64,000 nucleotides of DNA from Sva-07 sp963728355. Its GTDB lineage: Bacteria > Actinomycetota > Acidimicrobiia > Acidimicrobiales > Ilumatobacteraceae. Position numbers and translations under genes: made by a program. The DNA is taken from positions 558,001 through 622,000 of the forward strand of contig CAVSJQ010000014.1 of assembly GCA_963728355.1 (NCBI GenBank). The letters are read 5' to 3'. Below are positions 51,649 to 61,087 of this stretch, in pieces. Below the pieces are notes generated by a model, which saw only the letters and a list, made by a program, of their open reading frames with translations, made no database searches and was not told the origin of the DNA. Numbering within the stretch: the first letter of the stretch is position 1; the number at the start of each line of letters is the position of its first letter.

Positions 51649-52230
51649 ATGACCGACCACGCACCCATCGACGCCGTCCCCACCGACGACCCCCGCCCCG
51701 ACGGCCTGCGCAGCGCCGACTCGCTGGTGCTCGTCAACACCGGCAACGGCAAGGGCAAGTCCTCGTCGGCATTCGGGATGATGGTCCGGGCTGTGGCGCG
51801 CGGCTGGAACGTGGCGGTCGTGCAGTTCATCAAGTCCGGCGACTGGAAGGTCGGCGAGGAGAAGATCGGCCGGCAACTCGGTGTCGAGTGGCACGCCTTC
51901 GGTGATGGATTCACGTGGGATTCCAGCGACCTCACCAACGACCGCACCCATGCCGCCGCGGGCTGGGCGAAGGCGGTCGAGATCATGCACGCCGGCGACC
52001 ATCAGCTCGTGATCTTCGACGAGCTGACCTATCTCCCGTCGTTCAAGTGGATCGACGTCGGCGAGATCGTCGAGGCGATCGCCACGCGCCCGCGCCACGT
52101 CAACGTGATCATCACCGGTCGCGACGCCGCCCCGGAGCTGATCGAGCTCGCCGACACGGTGACCGAGATGCGCGAGGTCAAGCACGCCTACCAGCAGGGC
52201 ATCCGAGCGATGCGCGGGATCGACTACTGA
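51649..52230 (+). CDS. cobO: Cob(I)yrinic acid a,c-diamide adenosyltransferase
   Basis: A 193-residue CobA/CobO/BtuR-type enzyme with the P-loop LVNTGNGKGKSSSAFGMMV, then VVQFIKSGDWKVGEEK, and the family motif VIFDELTYLPSFKWID. It attaches the 5'-deoxyadenosyl group to the corrinoid cobalt. It is divergent from the riboswitch-controlled btuF operon. CobT starts 8 bp after its stop. Together these suggest B12 salvage and assembly of the lower ligand rather than full de novo synthesis in this window. Confidence 0.93.
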   Translation: MTDHAPIDAVPTDDPRPDGLRSADSLVLVNTGNGKGKSSSAFGMMVRAVARGWNVAVVQFIKSGDWKVGEEKIGRQLGVEWHAFGDGFTWDSSDLTNDRTHAAAGWAKAVEIMHAGDHQLVIFDELTYLPSFKWIDVGEIVEAIATRPRHVNVIITGRDAAPELIELADTVTEMREVKHAYQQGIRAMRGIDY

Positions 52231-52237
52231 GCCGATC

Positions 52238-53236
52238 ATGCTGTCGCCATTCCTGCGTGAGCGGCTCGCGGTCCTGCCGACCAACGACGAAGCGGCCGTC
52301 GACTCCGTGCACGATCGGGCCGCCAACCTGTTGCGCCCGAGCGGTGCGCTGGCCTGGCTCGACGAGATCGCCGCATGGGTGGCCGGTTGGCAGCGGACCG
52401 CGACGCCGACGGTCGATCGACCGTCGGCGCTGATCTTCGCCGCCGACCACGGTGTCGCCGCCGCGACCAAGGTGAGCGCCCATCCGACGGGCATCACCCA
52501 GGCGCTGTTCGACGCCTATCTGGAGGGACGTTCGACCATCGCCGCCTTCGCCAAGATCGCCGGCGCTTCGGTGAAGGCGATCGATGTGGGCATCGGACGA
52601 CCGACCGGCGACATCCGCCACGAACCGGCCCTGAGCGCCGAGCGATTCGACGAGATCGTCGACATCGCGTTCCGGGCGGTCGACGAACTCGACTGCGACC
52701 TGCTCGTCCTCGGCGAGATCGGCATCGGCAACACCACCCCGTCGGCGGCGATCGCGGCAGCGCTCGCCGGCGGAGAGACCGCCGCGTGGGTCGGACGCGG
52801 CACGGGCGTCGACGACGAAGGCCTCGCCCGCAAGCGCGCCGCCGTCCAGGAGTCGGTGCGCCGGATCGCGGGCATCGTGGATCCGATCGAGATCCTGCGC
52901 GAACTCGGTGGCTCGGAACTGGTGGCGATCGCTGCCGCAACGGTGGCCGCCCGGCACCGATCGATCCCCGTCGTCCTCGACGGATACGTCGTCACGTCGG
53001 CGGTGCTCCCGCTGGTGATGGTCAACCCGGCGGCACTCGACCACTGCACCGTCGGGCACTGCTCGGCCGAGCCCGGTCATCGCAAGCTGCTCGAGCGGCT
53101 CGGCAAGCGGCCACTGCTCGACCTCGACATGCGACTTGGCGAAGGCTCCGGTGCGATGGCGGCGGTCCCGCTCGTCGCGATGGCCTGCGCCGGTGTCACC
53201 GAGGTCCCGACCTACGACGAGTGGTTCGAGGTCTGA
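52238..53236 (+). CDS. cobT: Nicotinate-nucleotide--dimethylbenzimidazole phosphoribosyltransferase
   Basis: A 332-residue CobT. Visible motifs are FAADHGVAAATKVSAHPTG, the LGEIGIGNTTPSAAIAAAL loop and GTGVDDEGLARKRAAV; the catalytic Glu is expected near the C-terminus (AGVTEVPTYDEW region). It makes alpha-ribazole phosphate, the lower ligand precursor. Right after cobO, it completes a two-gene cobalamin assembly operon. Confidence 0.93.
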   Translation: MLSPFLRERLAVLPTNDEAAVDSVHDRAANLLRPSGALAWLDEIAAWVAGWQRTATPTVDRPSALIFAADHGVAAATKVSAHPTGITQALFDAYLEGRSTIAAFAKIAGASVKAIDVGIGRPTGDIRHEPALSAERFDEIVDIAFRAVDELDCDLLVLGEIGIGNTTPSAAIAAALAGGETAAWVGRGTGVDDEGLARKRAAVQESVRRIAGIVDPIEILRELGGSELVAIAAATVAARHRSIPVVLDGYVVTSAVLPLVMVNPAALDHCTVGHCSAEPGHRKLLERLGKRPLLDLDMRLGEGSGAMAAVPLVAMACAGVTEVPTYDEWFEV

Positions 53237-53272
53237 CGGCGGACGGTGCCGCTGCATCGCTAGCCTCGCTGC

Positions 53273-54217
53273 GTGCGAATCCCCACTCCCGCAGCTCAAG
53301 CCATCCGCGGTTTCGCCATGGGTTCGGCCGACATCGTGCCGGGCGTGTCCGGCGGCACGGTTGCGCTGGTCCTCGGCATCTACGACGAACTGATCCACAA
53401 CATCAGCCAGGGCGCCCATGCGCTCAAACAATTGCTGACGCGTGACGTCGCCGGCGCGATCGACACGCTGAAGCGCATCGAATGGATCTGGCTCACGACG
53501 TTGCTGGCCGGCATCCTCGCTGCCGTCTTCGCGCTCTCGTCGGTGATCGAGCACCTCCTCGACAACGAACCGGTGCGCATGGCCGCGCTGTTCCTGGGCC
53601 TGATCATCGGATCGATCTGGGTGGCGCTCCGGCTGCTCGACCGGATCGACGGCGTGTCGATCGCCATCATGATCGGCGTCGGTGCGTCGATGTTCCTGCT
53701 GCTGGGCCTGCGCTCGGACACGCACTCACCCGACGACGCCGCCGAGATCGTCACCAAGTCGTGGTGGGTCTTCTTCCTCGCCGGCGCCCTCGCGATCTGC
53801 GCCATGATCCTGCCCGGCATCTCCGGCTCGTTCATCCTCGTCATGTTGGGGATGTACAGCGAGGTCCTCGGAGCCGTCAACGATCGCGACTTCACCCTGC
53901 TGATCGTGTTCGCCCTCGGATGTGTGGTCGGTCTCGCACTGTTCTCGACCCTGCTCAACTGGCTCCTCGAGCGCTACCACCGCTGGGTGCTCGCAGCGAT
54001 GATCGGGCTGATGCTCGGCTCCACCCGGGTGCTGTGGCCGTGGCCCGGCGGGACGAACACCACGACGCTCGCCTTGCCTGGCGACGACATCGCCGTCCCG
54101 GTGCTGCTGATCGTGGTCGGCGCCGCCGTGGTCGTCGCCGCCGATCTGCTCGCCACCCGGTTCGTGACCGTCGAGCCGCTGCCCGAACACGACGCCAGCG
54201 TCGAACCCGCCCGCTGA
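53273..54217 (+). CDS. DUF368 family membrane protein (PopT-type undecaprenyl phosphate translocase)
   Basis: A 314-residue membrane protein with about eight hydrophobic helices and the family's N-terminal AIRGFAMGSADIVPGVSGGT signature, echoed mid-protein in ILPGISGSFILVMLGMY, indicating an internal duplication. DUF368 proteins have been reported to recycle the C55 undecaprenyl phosphate carrier across the membrane. The start is GTG 53273. The gene is 36 bp from cobT but functionally unrelated. A 38-bp palindrome doublet follows the stop by 31 bp. Confidence 0.85.
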   Translation: MRIPTPAAQAIRGFAMGSADIVPGVSGGTVALVLGIYDELIHNISQGAHALKQLLTRDVAGAIDTLKRIEWIWLTTLLAGILAAVFALSSVIEHLLDNEPVRMAALFLGLIIGSIWVALRLLDRIDGVSIAIMIGVGASMFLLLGLRSDTHSPDDAAEIVTKSWWVFFLAGALAICAMILPGISGSFILVMLGMYSEVLGAVNDRDFTLLIVFALGCVVGLALFSTLLNWLLERYHRWVLAAMIGLMLGSTRVLWPWPGGTNTTTLALPGDDIAVPVLLIVVGAAVVVAADLLATRFVTVEPLPEHDASVEPAR

Positions 54218-54248
54218 CCGCCCCCGACCCGTCCGCGCGGGTGCCGGC

Positions 54249-54347
54249 GATGAGCCAACCGCCCCAATACGGGCTTTTCGCTCATCACTCGGATCGAAGC
54301 ACCGTCGGTGATGAGCCAACCGCCCAAATACGGGCTTTTCGCTCATC
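54249..54347 (-). repeat. 38-bp palindrome doublet C (two units, 23-bp spacer)
   Basis: Unit 1 is 54249-54286, unit 2 is 54310-54347, with a 23-bp spacer. Both units are in the orientation opposite to doublet A (GATGAGCCAACCGCCC left arm, GGGCTTTTCGCTCATC right arm). It lies between convergent stops (DUF368 ends at 54217, aspartate aminotransferase-like ends at 54375), where its two hairpins could act as a bidirectional terminator. Confidence 0.92.
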
Positions 54348-54374
54348 GCCTGCGGCGCGTGGAGTGCGAGGCGG

Positions 54375-55568
54375 TCAGCGTGCGACGAGGGCGGCGAAGC
54401 GGTCGATGCCGTCGGCCAGGTTGTCGTCGCCGAGCGCGAACGAGAACCGCCCGTAGCCACCCAAGCCGAACGCCTCACCCGGCACGAACGCGACCTTCGC
54501 CTTGTCGAGTACGAGATCCGCGAGCTCCAGGGTGTTGTTCGCCGTGACACCGTCGATCGGCCGGCCGAGCAGCCCGGTCAGGTCCGGGTAGGCGTAGAAC
54601 GCCCCCTGCGGCTCCAGACAGCTGACGCCGTCGATCTCGTTGAGCTTGGTGTACATGGTCTGAGCGCGGCGCGCGAATGCGGCGCGCATCATCTCGACGT
54701 CGTCGAGCGATCCGGACACTGCGGCGAGCGCGGCGCGCTGCGAGACGTTGGCCACGTTCGACGTGGCGTGACTCTGGAAGTTCGTCGAGGCCTTGATGAC
54801 GTCGTCGGGACCGATCATCCAGCCGACGCGCCAGCCGGTCATGGCGTACGTCTTGGCGACACCGTTGACGATGATGCACTGGTTCGCCAGCTCGGGCACG
54901 ACGGTCGGCATCGACACGAACCGATGGTCGCCGTAGGTCAGGTGCTCGTAGATCTCGTCGGTGATCACCCAGACGCCACGCTCGAGCGCCCACTCGCCGA
55001 TCTCCTGCACCATGTCGGGAGGGCAGACCGCCCCGGACGGGTTGTCGGGGCTGACGAACAGCAGGACCTTGGTGCGCTCGGTGTAGGCCGCGTCGAGCTG
55101 GTCGATCGTCACCTGGAAACCGCTCGCGGCATCGGTGTCGATCACGACCGGCACGCCGCCCGCGAGCGTGATCGCCTCGGGATAGGTCGTCCAGTACGGC
55201 GCCGGACAGATCACCTCGTCGCCGGGATCGCACAGGGCGGCGAACGCCGTGTACACCGCGTGCTTGCCGCCGTTGGTGACCAGCACCTGTGACGCGTCGC
55301 ACTCGAAACCCGAGTCGCGGGCGGTCTTCGCCGCAATCGCCGCCTTCAGTTCGGGCAGGCCGCCGGCGGGCGTGTAGCGGTGGTTCTTCGGATCGCGGCA
55401 CGCCTCGACCGCTGCCTCGACGATGTGCGCCGGCGTCGGGAAGTCGGGTTCACCCGCACCGAACCCGATGACGTTCTCGCCGGCGGCCTGCAATGCCTTG
55501 GCCTTGGCGTCGACGGCGAGGGTGGCCGAGGGGGCGATCGTGGCGAGTCGTCGGGAGGTGCGCTTCAC
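54375..55568 (-). CDS. Class I PLP-dependent aminotransferase (aspartate aminotransferase-like)
   Basis: A 397-residue fold-type I aminotransferase: FGAGEPDFPTPAHIVEAA, RYTPAGGLPELKAAIA, SPDNPSGAVCPP, ITDEIYEHLTYGD, and the Schiff-base Lys in NGVAKTYAMTGWRVGW. The substrate Arg is in the late SFALGDD region (GRFSFALG). The pattern is that of aspartate/prephenate aminotransferases of the 1-beta group. The start GTG 55568 was chosen because the frame upstream is unrelated. The gene is divergent from serC, with 121 bp between. Confidence 0.92.
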   Translation of the reverse strand: MKRTSRRLATIAPSATLAVDAKAKALQAAGENVIGFGAGEPDFPTPAHIVEAAVEACRDPKNHRYTPAGGLPELKAAIAAKTARDSGFECDASQVLVTNGGKHAVYTAFAALCDPGDEVICPAPYWTTYPEAITLAGGVPVVIDTDAASGFQVTIDQLDAAYTERTKVLLFVSPDNPSGAVCPPDMVQEIGEWALERGVWVITDEIYEHLTYGDHRFVSMPTVVPELANQCIIVNGVAKTYAMTGWRVGWMIGPDDVIKASTNFQSHATSNVANVSQRAALAAVSGSLDDVEMMRAAFARRAQTMYTKLNEIDGVSCLEPQGAFYAYPDLTGLLGRPIDGVTANNTLELADLVLDKAKVAFVPGEAFGLGGYGRFSFALGDDNLADGIDRFAALVAR

Positions 55569-55689
55569 GTTCGCCAGCCTGCCACAGCCGGTCGGCCATC
55601 CCAACGAGGAATGCACGACGGAGGACGACGGGACGAGACACCGACGACACCCACCGGGGTCGCTCGTGGCATCTGCCCGTCCAGGCGCC

Positions 55690-56838
55690 ATGCTGGTGGC
55701 CGTGAGCGACGATCCCACACAACTCGTGATCCCCGCCGACCTGCTGCCCGCCGACGGGCGCTTCGGGTGCGGTCCGTCCAAGGTCCGGCCCGAGCAACTC
55801 GAGGCACTGGTCGCCGCCGGCGACACGGTGCTCGGCACCTCGCATCGCCAGCCGGCGGTGAAGAACCTGGTCGGCTCGGTGCGTTCGGGTCTGCACGAAC
55901 TCTTCTCGCTGCCCGACGGATGGGAGATCGTGCTCGGCAACGGGGGCTCGACGGTGTTCTGGGACGTCGCCACGTTCGGGCTGATCTCCGAGCGCAGCCA
56001 GCACCTGGTGTTCGGCGAGTTCTCGTCGAAGTTCGCCGAAGCGGCAGCGGCCGCACCGCATCTGGGTGATCCCACCGTGATCCGCTCGGACACCGGCAGC
56101 CATCCCGATGCCGTTGCCGAGGACGGGATCGACCTCTACGCCCTCACCCACAACGAGACCTCCACCGGCGTCGCGATGGACCTGCGCCGACCGGCGGGCA
56201 CCACCGCCGACACGGCGCTGGTGGCCGTCGACGCCACATCAGCCGCCGGTGGGTTGCGCTGGGATCCGGCCGACGTCGACGTGTACTACTTCGCTCCTCA
56301 GAAGTGCTTCGCCTCCGACGGCGGGCTGTGGCTGGCGGCGTGTTCGCCCGCCGCGCTCGACCGCATCCGGACGATCGGGGCGAGCGACCGGTGGCGACCG
56401 GCGTCGCTCGACCTGCAGATCGCACTCGACAACTCGGTGCAGAACCAGACCTACAACACGCCGGCGCTCGCCACGCTCGTGCTGCTCGACGCTCAGATCC
56501 GCTGGATGCTCGACTACGGCGGTATGGAGTTCGCCTCCGGCCGCAGTGCCGCATCGGCGGCGACCCTGTACGGCTGGGCCGACGCCCGGGCGTGGGCCAC
56601 GCCGTTCGTCACCGACCCGGCGAAGCGGTCCAATGTCGTCGGCACGATCGACCTCGATGCATCGATCGACGCGGCAGCGGTCAACAAGGCGCTGCGTGCC
56701 AACGGCATCCTCGACACGGACGCGTACCGCAAGCTCGGCCGCAACCAATTGCGCGTCGGGATGTTCCCGGCGATCGATCCGTCCGACGTCGAGGCCCTGA
56801 CCCACTCGATCGACCACGTCGTCGCTGCCCTGACCTGA
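55690..56838 (+). CDS. serC: Phosphoserine aminotransferase
   Basis: A 382-residue class V aminotransferase of the actinobacterial SerC type: FGCGPSKVRPEQLEAL, GTSHRQPAVKNLVGS, ALTHNETSTGVAMDL and the PLP Lys in YFAPQKCFASDGGLWLA. It makes phosphoserine from 3-phosphohydroxypyruvate. Either ATG 55690 or GTG 55702 may be the start. The PAC2 gene follows 18 bp after the stop. Confidence 0.92.
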   Translation: MLVAVSDDPTQLVIPADLLPADGRFGCGPSKVRPEQLEALVAAGDTVLGTSHRQPAVKNLVGSVRSGLHELFSLPDGWEIVLGNGGSTVFWDVATFGLISERSQHLVFGEFSSKFAEAAAAAPHLGDPTVIRSDTGSHPDAVAEDGIDLYALTHNETSTGVAMDLRRPAGTTADTALVAVDATSAAGGLRWDPADVDVYYFAPQKCFASDGGLWLAACSPAALDRIRTIGASDRWRPASLDLQIALDNSVQNQTYNTPALATLVLLDAQIRWMLDYGGMEFASGRSAASAATLYGWADARAWATPFVTDPAKRSNVVGTIDLDASIDAAAVNKALRANGILDTDAYRKLGRNQLRVGMFPAIDPSDVEALTHSIDHVVAALT

Positions 56839-56856
56839 CCCTTCGGCTGGATCGAC

Positions 56857-57717
56857 ATGGATGCGATGGAGGTTCTCGACTTCGGCACCGGGAACATCGG
56901 CGCGCTGGAACGCCCGGTCATGCTCGTCGGCCTCGAGGGCTGGTTCGACGTGGCGAGTGCGGCGACGCAGGCCGTCAGCGCGTTCGTCGGCGGGGAACAC
57001 GCCGTCACCGTCGGTTCGATCGATCCCGATCCCTTCTACGACTTCACCCAACAGCGTCCGCACGTCTCGATCGACGACGACGTCCGCGAGATCGTGTGGC
57101 CCACCAACGAGTTCGTGCTCCAGCGAAATCCCGGCCACCGCGACGTCGTCGGGTTGATCGGCGTCGAACCACACCTCTACTGGAAGACCTACGTCGAGGC
57201 GATCGTGGTCGTGGCCGCGGCGCTCGGATGCGAGGCCGTCGTGACGGTCGGCTCGGGCGCCGAGGCGATCCCGCACACCCGCACCCCGCCGGTCACGGGG
57301 AGCACGGCGAACGCCGACCTGGCGCGGCGGCTCGGCCTGGTGGCGCCCAGCTACGAGGGGATCACCGGTGTCGTGGGAGTCCTGCAGGCCGAGCTCGAGG
57401 CCCGCACCATCCCGTCGGTGTCGTTGCGTGTCGGCATCCCGCACTACCTGATGAACGCCGAGCACCCGCAGGCCACCGCGGCGCTCGTGCGGCATCTCAG
57501 CCACGTGCTCGACGTGCCCAACAACGCCGACTTCAGCGATCAGGTCGACAGTTGGCGAGACGTCCACGACGAGATCGCCGGGAACGACGAGCAGCTGAAG
57601 ATGTACGTGCAGCTCCTCGAAGCCGAGTTCGACCGGCGCGCCGAAGCCCAGATCCCATCGGCCGACGACCTCGGCAGCGCCTTCGAGGACTTTCTCCGCG
57701 ACCAACGCGACGACTGA
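56857..57717 (+). CDS. PAC2 family protein
   Basis: A 286-residue protein of the PAC2 (proteasome assembly chaperone-like) family: VMLVGLEGWFDVASAATQAV, GVEPHLYWKTYVEAIVVVAA and APSYEGITGVVGVLQAELEA. Actinobacterial members are soluble with an open-sheet fold and no established function. The second ATG (codon 4) is an equally good start. A 33-bp palindrome begins 1 bp after the stop. Confidence 0.88.
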   Translation: MDAMEVLDFGTGNIGALERPVMLVGLEGWFDVASAATQAVSAFVGGEHAVTVGSIDPDPFYDFTQQRPHVSIDDDVREIVWPTNEFVLQRNPGHRDVVGLIGVEPHLYWKTYVEAIVVVAAALGCEAVVTVGSGAEAIPHTRTPPVTGSTANADLARRLGLVAPSYEGITGVVGVLQAELEARTIPSVSLRVGIPHYLMNAEHPQATAALVRHLSHVLDVPNNADFSDQVDSWRDVHDEIAGNDEQLKMYVQLLEAEFDRRAEAQIPSADDLGSAFEDFLRDQRDD

Positions 57718-57718
57718 C

Positions 57719-57751
57719 CGTTACACCAGGGGTCAGACCCCCGGCGTAACG
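57719..57751. repeat. 33-bp palindrome, copy at PAC2/metY convergence
   Basis: The left arm CGTTACACC and right arm GGCGTAACG enclose GGGGTCAGACCCC. It begins directly after the PAC2 stop and lies 32 bp before the metY stop on the other strand. It is the same family as 33698-33730 and 45329-45396. Two of the three loci are between convergent genes. Confidence 0.85.
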
Positions 57752-57783
57752 GTCAGTCCTCGTGCGCGTAGCCGCTGGCAAGC

Positions 57784-59097
57784 TCAGGCCGTGGCGGCGG
57801 CGAAGGCCTGATCGAGGTCGGCGATGATGTCGTCGATCGATTCGATACCCACGCTCAGGCGGATCAGGCCGGGTCCGACCGACGAGGCGAGCTGCTCCTC
57901 GGGCGTGAGTTGGCTGTGCGTCGTGCTCGCCGGGTGGATGACGAGGCTGCGCACGTCGCCGATGTTGGCGACGTGGCTGTGCAGTGTGGCCCCCTCGACG
58001 AACTTCTTGCCCGCTTCCAGGCCACCCTGGATCTCGAACGCCAGCACCGAGCCGTAGCCCTTGCCGCCGCCGAGCTTGTTCGCCCGCTCGTGCCACGGGC
58101 TCGACGCCAGGCCGGCGTAGTTGACCGACTCGACCTGATCGTGACCGTCGAGGTACTCGGCGACCTTCTGCGCATTGGCGAAGTGGCGCTCCATCCGCAA
58201 GCTCAACGTCTCGAGCCCCTGCAGGATCAGGAACGCGTTGAACGGCGAGATGGCGAGCCCCATGTCGCGCAACATCTGGACCCGCGCCTTGAGGATGAAG
58301 GCGCCGTGGCCGAGCGCCGGGAAGTAGGCGAGGCCGTGGTAGCTCGGGTCTGGCTCGGTGAAGTTCGGGAAGCGACCCGACGCGGCGTAGTCGAACGTAC
58401 CGCCGTCGACGATCGCTCCGGCGACCGAGGTGCCGTGGCCGCCCATGAACTTCGTGAGGCTGTGGATCACGATGTCGGCGCCCCACTCGAGCGGCCGGAT
58501 CAGGTACGGCGTCGGCACGGTGTTGTCGACCATCAAGGGGATCCCGTTGGCGTGAGCGACTCCCGCGATCCCCTCGATGTCGAGCACGTCGTTCTTCGGA
58601 TTCGGGATGACCTCGCCGAAGAGGACCTTCGTGTTCGGCTTGATCGCCGCCTCCCACTCGGAGAGATCGTCGGGATCGTCGACGAAGGTCACCTCGACGC
58701 CGAACTTCGGCAACGTGTAGTGCAGCAGGTTGTACGTACCGCCGTAGAGCGAGGGCGAGGCGACGACGTGGTCGCCGGATTCGCACAGCGTCATGAATGC
58801 GAGCGTCTCGGCCGCCTGGCCGGAGGCGACGGCGAGTGTGCCGGGGAGCCCGACCGCCGTGATGCACCCGCCCTCGAGGGCATTGACGCGCGCTTCCAGC
58901 GCCGCCTGGGTGGGGTTCATGATCCGGGTGTAGATGTTGCCGATCTCGGCGAGGCCGAACAGGTTGGCCGCGTGATCGGTGTCGCGGAACTGGTACGACG
59001 TCGTTTGGTAGATGGGCACCGCACGGGCACCGGTGGTCGGATCCGGCTCGCCGCCGACGTGGACTTGCTTGGTCTCGAAACCCCAGGAGTCGCTCAT
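57784..59097 (-). CDS. metY: O-acetylhomoserine aminocarboxypropyltransferase (sulfhydrylase)
   Basis: A 437-residue Cys/Met-metabolism PLP enzyme of MetY length. Motifs are FETKQVHVGGEPDPTTGARA, NIYTRIMNPTQAALEARV, VNALEGG, and the PLP Lys in VIHSLTKFMGGHGTSVAG. It forms homocysteine from O-acetylhomoserine and sulfide. No met regulatory RNA could be found upstream: 175 bp separate it from the next gene and hold a 38-bp doublet and nothing else I recognise. Confidence 0.93.
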   Translation of the reverse strand: MSDSWGFETKQVHVGGEPDPTTGARAVPIYQTTSYQFRDTDHAANLFGLAEIGNIYTRIMNPTQAALEARVNALEGGCITAVGLPGTLAVASGQAAETLAFMTLCESGDHVVASPSLYGGTYNLLHYTLPKFGVEVTFVDDPDDLSEWEAAIKPNTKVLFGEVIPNPKNDVLDIEGIAGVAHANGIPLMVDNTVPTPYLIRPLEWGADIVIHSLTKFMGGHGTSVAGAIVDGGTFDYAASGRFPNFTEPDPSYHGLAYFPALGHGAFILKARVQMLRDMGLAISPFNAFLILQGLETLSLRMERHFANAQKVAEYLDGHDQVESVNYAGLASSPWHERANKLGGGKGYGSVLAFEIQGGLEAGKKFVEGATLHSHVANIGDVRSLVIHPASTTHSQLTPEEQLASSVGPGLIRLSVGIESIDDIIADLDQAFAAATA

Positions 59098-59166
59098 AGG
59101 GCGGCGACGCTACCCGCCCATTCCCGACCTCACAAGTCGGGTTTTGCCGAGGTGCCACGGTGAAGC

Positions 59167-59265
59167 GATGAGCGAACCGCCCAGATCCCGGCCTTTCGCT
59201 CATCACACGCCCGACCACACGGCAAGCGATGAGTCAACCGCCCACATCCCGTCACTTCGCTCACC
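59167..59265 (-). repeat. 38-bp palindrome doublet D (two units, 23-bp spacer)
   Basis: Unit 1 is 59167-59204, unit 2 is 59228-59265 (more decayed: GATGAGTC and CGCTCACC), with a 23-bp spacer. Both face the same way, opposite to doublets A and E. It is upstream of metY and downstream of the YhhN gene, ending 7 bp before that gene's stop. Confidence 0.85.
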
Positions 59266-59272
59266 GCTCGGC

Positions 59273-59911
59273 TCAGAGGAGACTGGCCACCAAGCCGGCC
59301 TGGCCGAGGTGATAGGTGACCATGACCGTGACGGGCATCCAGCGAGCATCGGCGACGAACTGACGCCAGCCCAGCACCGAGTCGGACGCGACGAACAACG
59401 CCGCCCCGAGGATCGCCCACGTGCTGCCGGTCGCCATCGCTGCACAGAACATGACCGAGATGGCCAGCAGATAGGTCGCGACCGCAGGGCCGAGGACGCG
59501 TTCGGTGCGGCGCGCCGCGACGACGATGCGGAGTCCGACCACGACAGCCAGTACCCCCATCAGCACCGCACCGGCCAGGAACGCCGAGGAGGACCAGTCG
59601 CCGAACGCGATGAATCCGAACGTGTACGCGAGGTGAGCGAACAGGAACGACACCAGCCCCGGCACGAAGTACCGGTCGCCGTACAGCAGGAACACGTCGC
59701 CGGCGAGCGAACACACCAGAGCGGTCACGAACCACGCCCTGACCAATTGGTCCGCCGGTTGCAGCGCCACCGCCACACCGATGAGCGCGATCAGGGCGAG
59801 CGGCTTGCTCCACAGCTCGGTCCGCCGGCGTTCGTCCGCCAGCCGACTCCACCAGTTCGCCGCCGCTGCGACCACGAAGACCGCCGCGAAGATCCACGCA
59901 GCGTCGGTCAC
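59273..59911 (-). CDS. YhhN family (lysoplasmalogenase-like) membrane protein
   Basis: A 212-residue protein with about eight membrane helices. Family motifs visible are LWSKPLALIALIGVAV, CSLAGDVFLLYGDRYFVPGL and VASDSVLGWRQFV, the last two carrying conserved acidic residues. TMEM86/YhhN proteins cleave the vinyl-ether bond of lysoplasmalogens; whether this organism makes plasmalogens is unknown. 38-bp doublets lie on both sides of the gene, with ends 7 bp from its stop and 24 bp from its start. Confidence 0.85.
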   Translation of the reverse strand: MTDAAWIFAAVFVVAAAANWWSRLADERRRTELWSKPLALIALIGVAVALQPADQLVRAWFVTALVCSLAGDVFLLYGDRYFVPGLVSFLFAHLAYTFGFIAFGDWSSSAFLAGAVLMGVLAVVVGLRIVVAARRTERVLGPAVATYLLAISVMFCAAMATGSTWAILGAALFVASDSVLGWRQFVADARWMPVTVMVTYHLGQAGLVASLL

Positions 59912-59935
59912 GCCGGGTTCCGGACCGGAGCGAGC

Positions 59936-60034
59936 GATGAGCGAAAAGCCCGCATATGGGCGGTTCGCTCATCGCACTGGAGGATCTCACGCGAGCGATG
60001 AGCGAACAGCCGGGATTTGGGCGGTTGGCTCATC
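59936..60034 (+). repeat. 38-bp palindrome doublet E (two units, 23-bp spacer)
   Basis: Unit 1 is 59936-59973, unit 2 is 59997-60034, with a 23-bp spacer. The orientation is as in doublet A. It fills most of the 147-bp gap between the YhhN start and the ilvC stop, so it may serve the ilv operon as a terminator-like double hairpin. Confidence 0.92.
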
Positions 60035-60058
60035 GCTCGGGTCGGGCGTGGTGGTCGG

Positions 60059-61086
<1,028 letters not shown>

Positions 61087-61087
<1 letters not shown>

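Noticed and set aside
59130..60000. Minus-strand and plus-strand frames beginning with MSE-type peptides from the 38-bp repeats
   Set aside because: They are chance starts in the repeats. Only at thiB does the repeat-encoded start lead into a real protein with a signal peptide and no alternative start.
14740..60034. 38-bp repeats with 23-bp unrelated spacers read as mini CRISPR arrays
   Set aside because: Each locus has only two repeats, the repeats are long near-perfect hairpins, loci are scattered in both orientations, spacers are short, and no cas gene is nearby.
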